Shown: positions 19,231 to 32,473 of the stretch, one piece after another
How positions within the stretch are numbered: position 1 is the first letter of the stretch
How the letters are laid out: the number at the start of each line of letters is the position of its first letter
Assembly: GCA_031275815.1 (NCBI GenBank)
Contig: JAISOF010000036.1
Coordinates: 1 to 62,963, forward strand
Source: Candidatus Nomurabacteria bacterium
GTDB taxonomy: Bacteria; Patescibacteriota; Saccharimonadia; Saccharimonadales; Saccharimonadaceae
Direction: 5' to 3'
Length of the DNA stretch: 62,963 nucleotides
Translations under genes and position numbers: made by a program
Notes under the pieces: generated by a model
Told to the model about the DNA's origin: nothing
Databases searched by the model: none
What the model saw: only the letters and a program-made list of their open reading frames with translations

Positions 19231-20733
19231 CTATTTTTTGCGATATTGCAGGGCTTCCGAGATGTGGGCGGGCAGGATGTCGGGAGACTCATCCATGTCG
19301 GCGATGGTCCTTGCTACTTTGATGGTTTTGAAATAACTTCGGGCGGAGAGTTTCAGTTTGTGGTTGGCTTTTTGCATGAGGTTTTTCACTTCTTCTGACA
19401 GGTGCATTTTTTCGGCGATGTCGTGGCTGGGAATCGTGCTGTTATAGAGGTCGCTTTTTCCGAAGCGCTGAGTTTGAGCAGTGATGGCGCAAGCGATTTG
19501 GGCTTTTGCGGCGTCATGTTCGGCGGTTGTGTTATTTTGTTGTTGCAACAAGTCAGAGTTGTCAACTTTTGAGACGGAAATTACCATGTCGATACGGTCA
19601 ATCAAGGGGCCGGAGAGGCGTTTTTGGTAATTTAATATCTGGGATTCTGAGCAAACACACTCGTGGTCGGGGTCTCCGAGATAGCCGCAGGGGCAGGGAT
19701 TTTGGGTGGCAATCAGCATGAAATCGGCGGGGTATCTCAGTTTGGCGTTGGCGCGGGTGATGGTGATGGCTTTGTCTTCCAATGGTTGCCTTAACGCTTC
19801 CAGAACCGATCGTGGATATTCCGGTATCTCATCCATAAACAGCACGCCAAGGTGTGCAAGGCTGATTTCGCCGGGCTTGGCTTTTGCTCCTCCGCCGATG
19901 ATGGATATGGCAGAAGCAGTGTGATGAGGGGCGCGAAAAGGTCTTTCGATGGTTAAAGTTTCCGAGCTGGTCAGCCCGTGGATTTTTGACACTGCCACGA
20001 TTTCTTCGGGTGAAAGTTCGGGCAACAAACTGACTGAAGCTTTGGCGAGCATGGTTTTTCCGGCTCCGGGTGGGCCGTTGATTAGGATATTGTGGCGTCC
20101 GGCGATGGCGATAGTGAGGGCGCGTTTTGCCTGACTTTGCCCGCGAATATGGTCTAAAAGTGTTGTGTTTTTTGCAATTGTATTTTTCACAACAGTATGT
20201 TCCACAACATTTTCAATCTGTTTTTGGTGCTTTAAGTGCATGAACAATTCTTTTAAGTTGCTGACACCGATGGACTCAATGCCGGATATTAGTTTGGCTT
20301 GGGGCAGGTTTTGGATGGGTAGAAACACGGTTTTAATGTGGTGGCGCCTAGCAACTTCAACAATATTGATAATGCCTTGAACGGGGCGAATCTGTCCATC
20401 CAACGCCAATTCACCAACAAATAATTTTTTGTCAACATCTTTTTGTAAAAGCTGTTTGCTGATGAGCATAATGGCGAGGGCGATAGGCAGGTCAAGGTGT
20501 GAGCCATCTTTGTTGAGCTCAGCAGGCGCGAGGTTGATAGTAATTTTGGTGTTCGGAAAGGTGAAACCAGAGTTGGCAATCGCGCTATGCACGCGCTCTT
20601 TGGACTCCTCAATGGTTTTGTTGCCCATACCGACGATGTTAAAGCGGGGCAGCCCACGATTGGAATCTCCTTCAATTTCAATCAAGGCGCCGTCGAAACC
20701 AATCGGGATGGCTGAGTTCACTTTTCCAATCAT
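19231..20733 (-). CDS. comM: ComM/YifB-family Mg-chelatase-like AAA+ ATPase
   Basis: 500 residues. N-terminal Lon-protease-like fold (GRGLPRFNIVGM-type region, INLAPAELNKDGSHLDLPIALA), Walker A GPPGAGKT, Walker B-like VLFMDEIPEYPRSVLEALRQPLED, a zinc-finger-like C-P-C-G-Y...C-V-C, and the C-terminal Mg-chelatase domain. In other bacteria ComM is a branch-migration helicase needed for natural transformation. The linker between the two main domains holds three tandem pentapeptides (VVEHT-VVKNT-IAKNT) encoded by the dispersed 15-bp repeat (20165-20209). Confidence 0.93.
   Translation of the reverse strand: MIGKVNSAIPIGFDGALIEIEGDSNRGLPRFNIVGMGNKTIEESKERVHSAIANSGFTFPNTKITINLAPAELNKDGSHLDLPIALAIMLISKQLLQKDVDKKLFVGELALDGQIRPVQGIINIVEVARRHHIKTVFLPIQNLPQAKLISGIESIGVSNLKELFMHLKHQKQIENVVEHTVVKNTIAKNTTLLDHIRGQSQAKRALTIAIAGRHNILINGPPGAGKTMLAKASVSLLPELSPEEIVAVSKIHGLTSSETLTIERPFRAPHHTASAISIIGGGAKAKPGEISLAHLGVLFMDEIPEYPRSVLEALRQPLEDKAITITRANAKLRYPADFMLIATQNPCPCGYLGDPDHECVCSESQILNYQKRLSGPLIDRIDMVISVSKVDNSDLLQQQNNTTAEHDAAKAQIACAITAQTQRFGKSDLYNSTIPSHDIAEKMHLSEEVKNLMQKANHKLKLSARSYFKTIKVARTIADMDESPDILPAHISEALQYRKK
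20165..20209 (-). repeat. Dispersed 15-bp repeat, three tandem copies in comM
   Basis: Minus-strand units TGTTGTGGAACATAC (20195-20209), TGTTGTGAAAAATAC (20180-20194) and a degenerate AATTGCAAAAAACAC (20165-20179), encoding VVEHT, VVKNT and IAKNT. Confidence 0.85.
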
Positions 20734-20825
20734 TATGTAAAGTATTAAAGCAGAGTGCGCGCAGATTATAAAGCATAAACTTCAAGTATTTTTATTGGAA
20801 TGGGGTGGCGTCAGGGGTTTTGGTA

Positions 20826-20854
20826 TTGTGCTTTATGGAGTTGTGTGGTATACT
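20826..20854 (+). promoter_or_regulatory. tmRNA promoter
   Basis: TTGTGC (20826-20831), 17 nt, TATACT (20849-20854); predicted start about 20861. The region 20734-20825 shows no gene. Confidence 0.7.
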
Positions 20855-20865
20855 ACTAGGCAGTT

Positions 20866-21252
20866 GGGGCTGACAAAGCTTAGACGGTTGATTAACAATT
20901 CATTTCGCGGGTCGATTTATACTCGTAAAGTATTTTCGTAAATGCAAACACATTTGCAAAAGCGAAAGCCAAAATTGCGGACTTGTTCGCGGTTAAGGCT
21001 TTTGCGCCAGCTTTGGCTTGATTGCCAATAGCCACCAAACCCCTGACTTGGCATAGGGGGAGAGGTGTCATATTATGCCAATATTTCCGGTTGTTTTTTG
21101 AAGCAGGATAACTGGAGGAAACTTTTTGCTTTGGCACTCTTGGTTTTGCTTTTTCCAGCCAAGAGGCTTATGCCACGAAAGAAAAAGCTATGCTCGTAGA
21201 AAAATGGATTATTATCATTCGGACCGGGAGGCAGTATCCCGCAGCTCCACCA
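20866..21252 (+). ncRNA. ssrA: tmRNA
   Basis: The 5' GGGGCTG (20866-20872) pairs with CAGCTCC (21242-21248), followed by ACCA. The tag reading frame starts at GCA 20944 after a GTAAAT context and runs 25 codons to TGA at 21019, beginning A-N-T-F-A-K and ending A-P-A-L-A, the hydrophobic degron type. The T-arm stem CGGGA/TCCCG is visible, but its loop reads GGCAGTA rather than a usual TTCGANT. The tRNA-like ends, the tag and the location of promoter and terminator together make the call firm. Confidence 0.85.
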
Positions 21253-21257
21253 AACTA

Positions 21258-21481
21258 GAAGAGACAAATCTTGAAAAGATTTTTCTCTTCCTCTTTCAGA
21301 AATGTTTATAATCAAAAACCACAGAATGAATCTGTGGTTTTTGATTGTTGATAAATTATTCCTTATCTCGGATTCATTCCGAGATAAGGAATGTAGTCGA
21401 TTTGGGAAAGGAAGAAAACCCTTTTTTAAAGGGTTTTCTTTACAGCGAAAATCCCCCTATGCGAGAGAGTGGGGGATTTTC
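21258..21481 (+). terminator. tmRNA terminator followed by four more strong hairpins
   Basis: Stems in order: 21258-21290 (GAAGAGA-c-AAATCTT type), 21310-21346 (perfect 16-bp arms around ATGAA), 21359-21391 (14-bp arms), 21413-21439 (AGAAAACCCTTT/AAAGGGTTTTCT) and 21447-21481 (GAAAATCCCCC/GGGGGATTTTC). The first or second probably ends tmRNA. The others are unexplained; the 20 nt at 21401-21420 also occur in the 16S leader. Confidence 0.75.
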
Positions 21482-21612
21482 AAGATGTAGAGTTTTTTGT
21501 GTGGAGTTTTTGGCGGCCAGGAAACTGCAATGAGCCTCCTGACCGAAATAATGTTTGTTTTTAATGTTTGGTTCCTGAATAATTTTGTTATTCAAGAACT
21601 ACCTCTATAATA

Positions 21613-21741
21613 ATGGAAAAAAATGCTTATGTCAACGACTTTTTTGATAATTTTAAAAAAAGTTATACACAGGTTTCGAACAGGCTACCGTCGTTAAGGG
21701 CGGTTAGTAGCCCTATTGATACTGTGGTGTTGTTGACTTGA
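21613..21741 (+). CDS. Possible 42-residue protein
   Basis: ATG 21613 starts a frame of natural composition (start M-E-K-N-A-Y-V-N-D-F-F-D) 1 nt after TATAAT (21606-21611), with no SD. Nothing recognisable. Equally this could be noncoding; listed because the gene-poor stretch has few alternatives. Confidence 0.25.
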   Translation: MEKNAYVNDFFDNFKKSYTQVSNRLPSLRAVSSPIDTVVLLT

Positions 21742-21950
21742 ATGTTGTTTTTGAAGTGCATTTTTTTGAAATAAAAACTTTTTTTGCAGCATGAAAATCT
21801 TGCGAAAATAAATTGGAATGTGTAGCAGAAGGTTTTTGTTTTTTGCGTCTTGTTACACCATCTCCACACGTACAGGCATTAAGATTGCGCTTGCAAGCTT
21901 GCCTGTCACAGGCGGGGTTTCTCGCTTCAATTTTGTTATTATGTGGTGAA

Positions 21951-22010
21951 GAACCTATAGGGCGGAGGTAACTCACCCAAAACTAGGTTGAGGAACCCGT
22001 AGAACGGAGG
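21951..22010 (+). repeat. Imperfect direct repeat of 18 bp
   Basis: GAACCTATAGGGCGGAGG (21951-21968) and GAACCCGTAGAACGGAGG (21993-22010) match at 14 of 18 positions with 24 nt between. Meaning unknown. Next to it, 22011-22028 holds GATTTTACAACAAAATC, another hairpin containing TTTTACAAC. Confidence 0.55.
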
Positions 22011-22165
22011 ATTTTACAACAAAATCGGCTTTTATTAAAAAGAAAAGTACCAAAAAACTCATGATGGATGCCCATTTTTTGCAAGGGCGACTTTTCAAAA
22101 AATAACCAAAATTGTTCAGCTGAAAACCAGTTGATGGAGAGTTGCAAAAGAGCGTGGAGCATAGA

Positions 22166-22207
22166 TGTTGTTTATTTTACAACATAAATGTTGTAAAATA
22201 AACAACA
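22166..22207. repeat. Perfect 20-bp palindrome built on the TGTTGTAAAA motif
   Basis: Arms 22166-22185 and 22188-22207 are fully complementary around AA. Each arm contains ATGTTGTAAAA, the core of the dispersed 15-bp repeat, and A/T runs on both sides would let it stop transcription in either direction. A further single copy (TGTTGTAAAAAACAC) follows at 22242-22256. Confidence 0.85.
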
Positions 22208-22269
22208 AAAAAATAGGCATTTTCAATCTGTAAAAATTGGATGTTGTAAAAAACACATGCTTTTATTGC

Positions 22270-22627
22270 TATAATAGTATTGCTTAAAATGAGAAAGTGT
22301 GGTAATATGGTAACGTGTTAAACAAAACACAAAAACTCTACAAAACAATTCTTATAAGTTACAAAAGGGAAGCTCTGGTGAATCTGCGTGGTAGCTTCTA
22401 GCCATAAATTACAAATCAAGGAAACTACCAAAAGCTTCATCAGAAGCAAAGTCAATGCTATTAGCACCTTATAAAAAACAGAATAGCAAAGACAAAACAT
22501 CTGCCCCTCCAATTGGAGGAGCGGTCAACACTAAAGGGCGGCTAAAGAGTTCTGACAATAAGTAATAACATAGGTCGGATAACTCATCGCCCTTTAGCTT
22601 ATGAAATACCCCAGCGGGGGTATTTTT
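22270..22627 (+). ncRNA. Possible structured RNA with terminator
   Basis: An extended -10 TGCTATAAT (22267-22275) could start a transcript near 22282. Downstream lie GAAGCT/AGCTTC, CCTCCAATTGGAGG, a 10-bp long-range stem CTAAAGGGCG (22531-22540) with CGCCCTTTAG (22588-22597), and a textbook terminator ATACCCC-AGCG-GGGGTATTTTT (22606-22627). No reading frame is convincing. The next gene has its own promoter after the terminator. Confidence 0.45.
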
Positions 22628-22667
22628 GGTTGATATGCCAGTTTGGCAGTTGTGCTATAATAAGCTT

Positions 22668-23036
22668 ATGTTGAACAAAATATTAGGTTGTGTCGGTGTG
22701 GTTTCAGTGGTGGTGCTACTGGTCATTTTGAATACTACCACGCCCTCATCCGCCGGCCCGCTCGGCATGCTAGTGGTGTTCTCGACCATTTATTTGATTT
22801 TGCTGGTGCTATTTTCCCTTTTGTTGCAACTATTGTCCAAACTCATCATGAAAATCCGACATAAACCAAACAACATGGCACCCATCGGGCCCAAAAAAGC
22901 TTATTATGCCGCTTCAATTTTGGCTTTTGCGCCGTTAGTGATTTTGGTTTCGGAGTCGTTTGGCGGGGGGATAGTGGGTCCAGCTGCCGCTGTAATTTTG
23001 GCAATCGCTGCTGGTATTTTTATGATAAAAAAATAA
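22668..23036 (+). CDS. Small membrane protein
   Basis: 122 residues with about four hydrophobic segments (10-26, 34-60, 78-95, 100-118) and a short basic loop. Not recognised. TATAAT at 22656-22661, in extended form TGCTATAAT, is 6 nt before the ATG, so leaderless. It lies just before the TraG/VirD4-like ATPase gene pair, which suggests a membrane partner, but there is no sequence proof. Confidence 0.7.
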   Translation: MLNKILGCVGVVSVVVLLVILNTTTPSSAGPLGMLVVFSTIYLILLVLFSLLLQLLSKLIMKIRHKPNNMAPIGPKKAYYAASILAFAPLVILVSESFGGGIVGPAAAVILAIAAGIFMIKK

Positions 23037-23072
23037 TTTATGTTTTAGCCATAAATGTGATATTATGGTGGT

Positions 23073-23393
23073 ATGAATAATGGTGGTAATGACAGCTTTT
23101 CAATTCCCAATATCGACAGTAGCGATAAAGAAGCTACTTTGCCGACTGTTGTGAAAAATATTGATGTAAAAAATACAACAATACCAGCGGTTACGACAAC
23201 AGGAGTGCATTCCAACACTCCGGAGGTGGCAAAGGACGGAAACCTCATCGAAAAAGAATGGGTCGAACACATTGACCAAATCGTCAGGAACACAAAGGAT
23301 AATCCGCACCAAAGAGAAGAGGAAATCAAGAATGTACAAGCAGATTATTTGCGAAAACGGTTGAATTACCAGATTGGGGATAGCCAGAAATGA
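23073..23393 (+). CDS. Hypothetical 106-residue protein
   Basis: Low-complexity Thr/Val/Asn-rich N-terminal half and a charged helical C-terminal half (EEIKNVQADYLRKRLNYQ). The N-terminal part carries two tandem copies of the dispersed 15-bp repeat (23147-23176, read VVKNI-DVKNT). TATTAT (23061-23066) is 6 nt before the ATG. Its stop overlaps the start of the ATPase gene (ATGA), so the two are co-translated. Confidence 0.7.
   Translation: MNNGGNDSFSIPNIDSSDKEATLPTVVKNIDVKNTTIPAVTTTGVHSNTPEVAKDGNLIEKEWVEHIDQIVRNTKDNPHQREEEIKNVQADYLRKRLNYQIGDSQK
23147..23176 (+). repeat. Dispersed 15-bp repeat, two tandem copies
   Basis: TGTTGTGAAAAATAT (23147-23161) and TGATGTAAAAAATAC (23162-23176), in frame inside the 106-residue protein. 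Confidence 0.85.
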
Positions 23394-26300
23394 TTAAGTG
23401 GATTATTACGTCAATTATTTCGGTGGCTATTTTGATTGTGGCGATTGCGGTTGTATGGTCTTTTTTCGTGCGCAAGCGGCAAAAGGACAAAAACTACGAG
23501 CGCGGACTGAAGATGGTGCCGATGTTGATACACTTACCGCCAGAGGTGGAAGATATAGACGGCGGCAGTCGTGACGAGCGAGATGTGACAGATGAAAGCC
23601 TGAGCCAAGCCCAGTCGATGTATAATATTATCTCTTCGATTATCGTCAAGAAGTTTTCCGCCAAGATTTATGGGCAAAAACACTTATCTTTTGAGATTTT
23701 GGCGGTTGATGGTCTGATTTATTATTATGCAGTGGTTCCGGTGTCGCTGATAGACATGGTGCGTCAAGCGGTTTCTACTGCCTATCCGACGGCGCGGTTG
23801 GAAGAAGTGAGAATGCACAATATTTTCAACAAGGACAGTGGCAGTAGCGGTATTGTGGGGGGCGAGCTTTCTTTGAAGAAAGAGTTTGTTTATCCGATTT
23901 CAACGTATCAGGAGATTAAGCAGGATCCGTCAAGGGCCTTACTCAACGCTTTGTCAGCAGTGAAGAAAGGCGATGGGATGGCTGTTCAAATTTTGTTCCG
24001 TCCAGCTGATGAAAAATGGTTCAGCTATTCGAAACTGCGGGTCAAAGAAATTCGTGAACACAAAAAGAAAAAAGGCCCAGCGGGCAGTTTCGGTTATTTT
24101 ATCAAGGATTTATCGGAGGCATTATGGAAACCTCCCGAAGTGCGCGAGAAAGAGGAGGAAGAAAAAGAAGTACTGACCAACTTGGAGCAAGCGGAAATTG
24201 AGGCGATTGAAACCAAGACGAAATATCCGGGGTTCGAAACGTTGGTGCGAGTGATTGCCTCGTCTCCGTCGGCGGAGCGATCGAAAGCGTTGCTTTCCAA
24301 CGTAGTGGCGGCTTTTGCGTTGGTGGATTCCACAGCGCACAATGGTTTTCAATACAGGCAGCTGGACAATACGGACAAGCTAGCGACGGATTATATTTTG
24401 CATTTGTTTCCAATCAAGAACAATAAAAATATTTTGAACAGTGTGGAATTGTCAACGATTTTTCACCTGCCGAGCCAAAAGGATATTCCGACTTCGCAGG
24501 TCAAGCGCCAGATGGCGAAACAAGTGGATGGCCCGACCGATGTGATGGATGAGGGGTTGTTTTTGGGGGTGAACGAGTTTCGTGGGAAGAAGAAGGAAAT
24601 AAGGTTGTCTTCAAAGGATCGGGTACGGCACACTTATATTATTGGTCAAACCGGTACTGGTAAATCCAACTTGATGAAAAACTTGGCTTACCAAGATATG
24701 ATGGAGGGACGAGGGTTTGCGATGATTGATCCGCATGGGGACTTGGCAGAAGATATATTGGGGATGGTGCCGCCGGAGCGAGTGGATGATATTATTTATT
24801 TCAATCCGAGCGACAAGGACTCGCCGATTGGACTGAATATGTTTGAAATTGACAACCCTGATCAGATGGATTTTGTGATCGGGGAGATGATTTCGATGTT
24901 TTATAGCTTGTATGATCCGGGGCATACGGGGATTGTGGGGCCGCGGATGGAGAATGTGATACGCTATGCGGCTGTGCTCATTATGTCTGCTCCTGGTGGG
25001 GGAACTTTTATGGATATTCCAAAAGTGTTGGTAGACCCGGAGTTTACAAAATCAAAGATAAAGTATTTAACGGATGCGCGAGCGATTGATTTTTGGACAA
25101 AAGAATGGCCAAATGCTCAGAGGTCAAATGATGCGGGTGAAGTGACGGCATGGATAGTGAGCAAGTGGTCGCCGTTTGAAAATCAATTGATTAGAAACAT
25201 TTTGGGTCAGTCGAAAAGCGGTTTCAATATTCGCGAAGTGATGGACAGCGGCAAGATATTGTTGGTCAATTTGTCAAAGGGACTGCTCGGCGAACATGCG
25301 GCGAAGTTGTTGGGTATGGTGTTTGTGATGAAGTTTCAATCGGCGGCGATGGGTCGGGCGGACATGCCGGAGGAGCAGCGGCGGGATTTTTGCCTGTATG
25401 TTGATGAGTTCCAGAACTTTGCGACGGATAGTTTTGAGTCGATTTTGAGTGAGGCAAGGAAATACAAGTTGAACTTGATTGTGGCTAATCAGTTTATGAC
25501 GCAGTTGACAGATAAGATTAGAGAGGCGATTATTGGCAACGTGGGGACGGTGATGGCGGGACGGATTGGTATCACCGACGCGGAGATTTTGCAGAAGAAG
25601 TTTCAGCCGACTTTTACGGCGGATGACTTGACAAAACTGCCCAATTATCAGGCGATTGCGTCGGTGATGATTCATAATGTGCCGTCTGCACCGTTTTCGA
25701 TGAACTGGGTGCCACAGATTGGTACAGTGAATGAGAAGATTCGGGAGTCGATGCGGCTGTATTCGGCGACGAAATATGGTCGCTCTAGGGCGGAAGTGGT
25801 GGCGGAGATTTCCGCGCGGTTGGGGGCGGTATCGCTGGATGTCAGTGCGGCGTCAGGAACGGATGTGGCGTCGGGCGCGCCAAGCGGTGCTTCGAAAGAT
25901 GGAACTGCCGTTTTTGGGGGGCAAGCCAATCCGCCACGACCGGCTAATGATGAGGCGGCGCGCAATCGTCAAAAGAGTTTTCTGAATGACTGGCTGGACA
26001 AAAAGAAGAAGTTGGCGGGTGATAAGGCGCCGGCTGGTGTGCCGCCGAAAGAGGCTCCCAGTGGGGGATTGCCACCACAGAAGACCTTTGTGGGGCAAAA
26101 TACGCCTGCTGGGGCGCCGGATAATGCCGCAGTGGGTGGTAAAAGCACTAATGCTTTAAAACAGTTTGTGGGGGCTTCAAATGAGCCCAAAACAGGATTT
26201 CGTTTTGGCGGGGAGCCGGAGTCATTGTTGCAACGTGCTGTGTCGCCGCCGCAACGTGTCACACAGCCGCCGCAACAGATTGCTCCATCACGGCAAGGTG

Positions 26301-26722
26301 CTGCAGAGCCGTCAGTGCAGCGTGCGCCACAAGTTCATCCACCCAAGCAAACGGTTCAGATAGAGAAGAAACCTGTCGTTACGCAACACCCACACCCACA
26401 CCCGCAGTCCGTTCAGTCGCATGCGCCTGACGAGCGCCATCCGCAAGCTGAAAAACCGGCGGTGCCGCCGCCCAAGAATGAGCATGAGATGAAGTTCAGG
26501 ATAGAGCGAACTCCAGAAGAAAAGGCAAGGATTGGCGAGAGGGCGAATGTGCATAAGGTCAAAGTTGAAGCGAGTAGTGTACCAGAGGTGCAACCGAAAC
26601 CTGTGCCACAACCGGTGACGCCAGTGAGTGCTCCTGTGGGGCAAGGGCAAGGTGGTGGGCAGCACCATCTTGATGTCAGGAGTGGCGAGCACGGTGAGGA
26701 ACACCATATCAAGTTGAGATAG
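23390..26722 (+). CDS. TraG/VirD4-like membrane ATPase (type IV secretion/DNA-transfer family)
   Basis: 1110 residues. One N-terminal transmembrane segment (3-28), a long N-domain, then the motor: Walker A GQTGTGKS (about 421), IDPHGDLAEDILGMVP, Walker B FCLYVDEFQNF, ANQFMTQL and the C-terminal TraG-like PxxxPFSMNW stretch. Residues 830-1110 are a disordered Pro/Gln/His-rich tail. The family pumps DNA or protein in conjugation or is tied to type IV pili; no VirB4, relaxase or pilin genes are nearby. Upstream overlap ATGA with the 106-residue gene. Likely a conserved Saccharibacteria gene, role unproven. Confidence 0.85.
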   Translation: MIKWIITSIISVAILIVAIAVVWSFFVRKRQKDKNYERGLKMVPMLIHLPPEVEDIDGGSRDERDVTDESLSQAQSMYNIISSIIVKKFSAKIYGQKHLSFEILAVDGLIYYYAVVPVSLIDMVRQAVSTAYPTARLEEVRMHNIFNKDSGSSGIVGGELSLKKEFVYPISTYQEIKQDPSRALLNALSAVKKGDGMAVQILFRPADEKWFSYSKLRVKEIREHKKKKGPAGSFGYFIKDLSEALWKPPEVREKEEEEKEVLTNLEQAEIEAIETKTKYPGFETLVRVIASSPSAERSKALLSNVVAAFALVDSTAHNGFQYRQLDNTDKLATDYILHLFPIKNNKNILNSVELSTIFHLPSQKDIPTSQVKRQMAKQVDGPTDVMDEGLFLGVNEFRGKKKEIRLSSKDRVRHTYIIGQTGTGKSNLMKNLAYQDMMEGRGFAMIDPHGDLAEDILGMVPPERVDDIIYFNPSDKDSPIGLNMFEIDNPDQMDFVIGEMISMFYSLYDPGHTGIVGPRMENVIRYAAVLIMSAPGGGTFMDIPKVLVDPEFTKSKIKYLTDARAIDFWTKEWPNAQRSNDAGEVTAWIVSKWSPFENQLIRNILGQSKSGFNIREVMDSGKILLVNLSKGLLGEHAAKLLGMVFVMKFQSAAMGRADMPEEQRRDFCLYVDEFQNFATDSFESILSEARKYKLNLIVANQFMTQLTDKIREAIIGNVGTVMAGRIGITDAEILQKKFQPTFTADDLTKLPNYQAIASVMIHNVPSAPFSMNWVPQIGTVNEKIRESMRLYSATKYGRSRAEVVAEISARLGAVSLDVSAASGTDVASGAPSGASKDGTAVFGGQANPPRPANDEAARNRQKSFLNDWLDKKKKLAGDKAPAGVPPKEAPSGGLPPQKTFVGQNTPAGAPDNAAVGGKSTNALKQFVGASNEPKTGFRFGGEPESLLQRAVSPPQRVTQPPQQIAPSRQGAAEPSVQRAPQVHPPKQTVQIEKKPVVTQHPHPHPQSVQSHAPDERHPQAEKPAVPPPKNEHEMKFRIERTPEEKARIGERANVHKVKVEASSVPEVQPKPVPQPVTPVSAPVGQGQGGGQHHLDVRSGEHGEEHHIKLR

Positions 26723-26760
26723 GTGTTTGAGGACAGTTGTTGTGATGGTTCATGGGCAGG

Positions 26761-27081
26761 TTAGTCTTTTTTGAGAGAATCGATTTTTTTGTGCAACTCG
26801 TTGATGGAGTCTTCAAGGTCTTTGTGCTTTTTGTGCAGGGTTTTTATGTGTTTGTGGATGGCGATACCGCTTCCGGCGGCGATGGAGGCGCCGAGCGCGG
26901 CAAGAACAGAGGTGTAGTTGTCCCCGACCAACATGATGGCGGTGGAGGGCATTAGCCATTCCATGTTGGGCAGGAGGGCAATAAGAGGAACGAGAACAAG
27001 ATAAACAAACAAGACGACATAAATCACAATTGATATTTTGCCAGAGATGAGTTCGGAAAATACTTTGTTGAGTTTGTCCAT
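26761..27081 (-). CDS. Small membrane protein with coiled coil
   Basis: 106 residues: two hydrophobic segments (15-37 and 45-73) and a C-terminal heptad-rich charged helix (KTLHKKHKDLEDSINELHKKIDSLKKD). TATTAT (complement 27088-27093) ends 6 nt before the ATG, so leaderless. Convergent with the ATPase gene. Function unknown. Confidence 0.7.
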   Translation of the reverse strand: MDKLNKVFSELISGKISIVIYVVLFVYLVLVPLIALLPNMEWLMPSTAIMLVGDNYTSVLAALGASIAAGSGIAIHKHIKTLHKKHKDLEDSINELHKKIDSLKKD

Positions 27082-27181
27082 GTTTTGATAATAGCATAAA
27101 TGTTTTTTGAGGGAAAGGCTTGTTTATGCGATTTTGAGGTTGTCATTTCTTGGATGAGGGTGTATAATTTTTTGTAGGTAA

Positions 27182-31730
<4,549 letters not shown>

Positions 31731-31732
31731 GG

Positions 31733-32257
31733 GTGGAGCAGTTTTTGTCAATCGTGGCTTGCGCTGGTGGCGAATCTGTGGGGCTCAGGGCTACAGGTTG
31801 CGGCAACGAACAAAGCTTATGGAGCAGTTTGGCACTATATAAATATGTGATTGTGGTTATCGCGGGATGGCTGATAGTGCAACTTATTAAATGCGTAATT
31901 TACTGTGTGAAACAGAAGCAGTTTGATTTTCGCGAAGTTTTTTTCTCTTCCGGTGGCATGCCGAGTTCGCATACTTCAACAATGGTGGCAATTACTACTT
32001 TGATTGGCTTGAGTGATGGGGTGGATAATGCGGTGTTTGGGCTGGCTTTGGCAATTTCTTTGATTGTGATTTATGATTCGGTGAAGTCGCGCAAATCTGT
32101 GGGCGACCAAGCAGAACTGATAGGAGTGTTGTTAAAAGAACAACAGTCAAAAATACAACCACCAAAAATCGTACGCGGACACAAGATATCGGAGGTGGTT
32201 GTGGGGGCGTTGTTGGGGTTTTTGGTTGCTGTGGGGGTCTTTCTGTTGACGAAGTGA
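31733..32257 (+). CDS. Divergent PAP2-family (DUF212) membrane protein
   Basis: 174 residues. FSSGGMPSSHTSTMVAITT and DSVKSRKSVGDQAELI are the DUF212 signatures, with three or four hydrophobic segments. GTG start at 31733 with AAAGGAG upstream, 2 nt after gyrA, so co-transcribed. Related to acid-phosphatase-like lipid phosphatases; activity untested. Confidence 0.85.
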   Translation: MEQFLSIVACAGGESVGLRATGCGNEQSLWSSLALYKYVIVVIAGWLIVQLIKCVIYCVKQKQFDFREVFFSSGGMPSSHTSTMVAITTLIGLSDGVDNAVFGLALAISLIVIYDSVKSRKSVGDQAELIGVLLKEQQSKIQPPKIVRGHKISEVVVGALLGFLVAVGVFLLTK

Positions 32258-32366
32258 TACTGGGGATTGGTAGCCATGAGTAGCAAAGTACCGGATGAGT
32301 AACTTATTATAACATGGGGATTTTACAGGATTTATAGGTTTTTTATAAACTTTTTTCATTTTAGTG

Positions 32367-32395
32367 TTGACAGATTGAGATTTTTTGTATAAGAT
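32367..32395 (+). promoter_or_regulatory. 16S rRNA promoter
   Basis: TTGACA (32367-32372), 17 nt, TAAGAT (32390-32395; TATAAG overlaps it). Confidence 0.85.
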
Positions 32396-32473
32396 TGAGG
32401 GAGTCTTATTGTAGAGTGAAAATAGGTGTAAAACGAAACTACTTGACGAAACGGTAAGATTTTTATGTTGTTT

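Noticed and set aside
20892-21137. Minus-strand frame of 81 codons
   Set aside because: It is antisense to tmRNA.
21659-21670. Single DnaA-box-like TTATACACA as a sign of a replication origin
   Set aside because: Only one box; no cluster, AT-rich unwinding array or dnaA/dnaN nearby.
21663-21976. Two minus-strand frames in the gene-poor stretch
   Set aside because: Low-complexity composition, no SD or promoter, and they cross strong hairpins.
22270-22627. SRP RNA
   Set aside because: No GGAAGCAGCC-type core of SRP domain IV here or in the two other unassigned RNAs.
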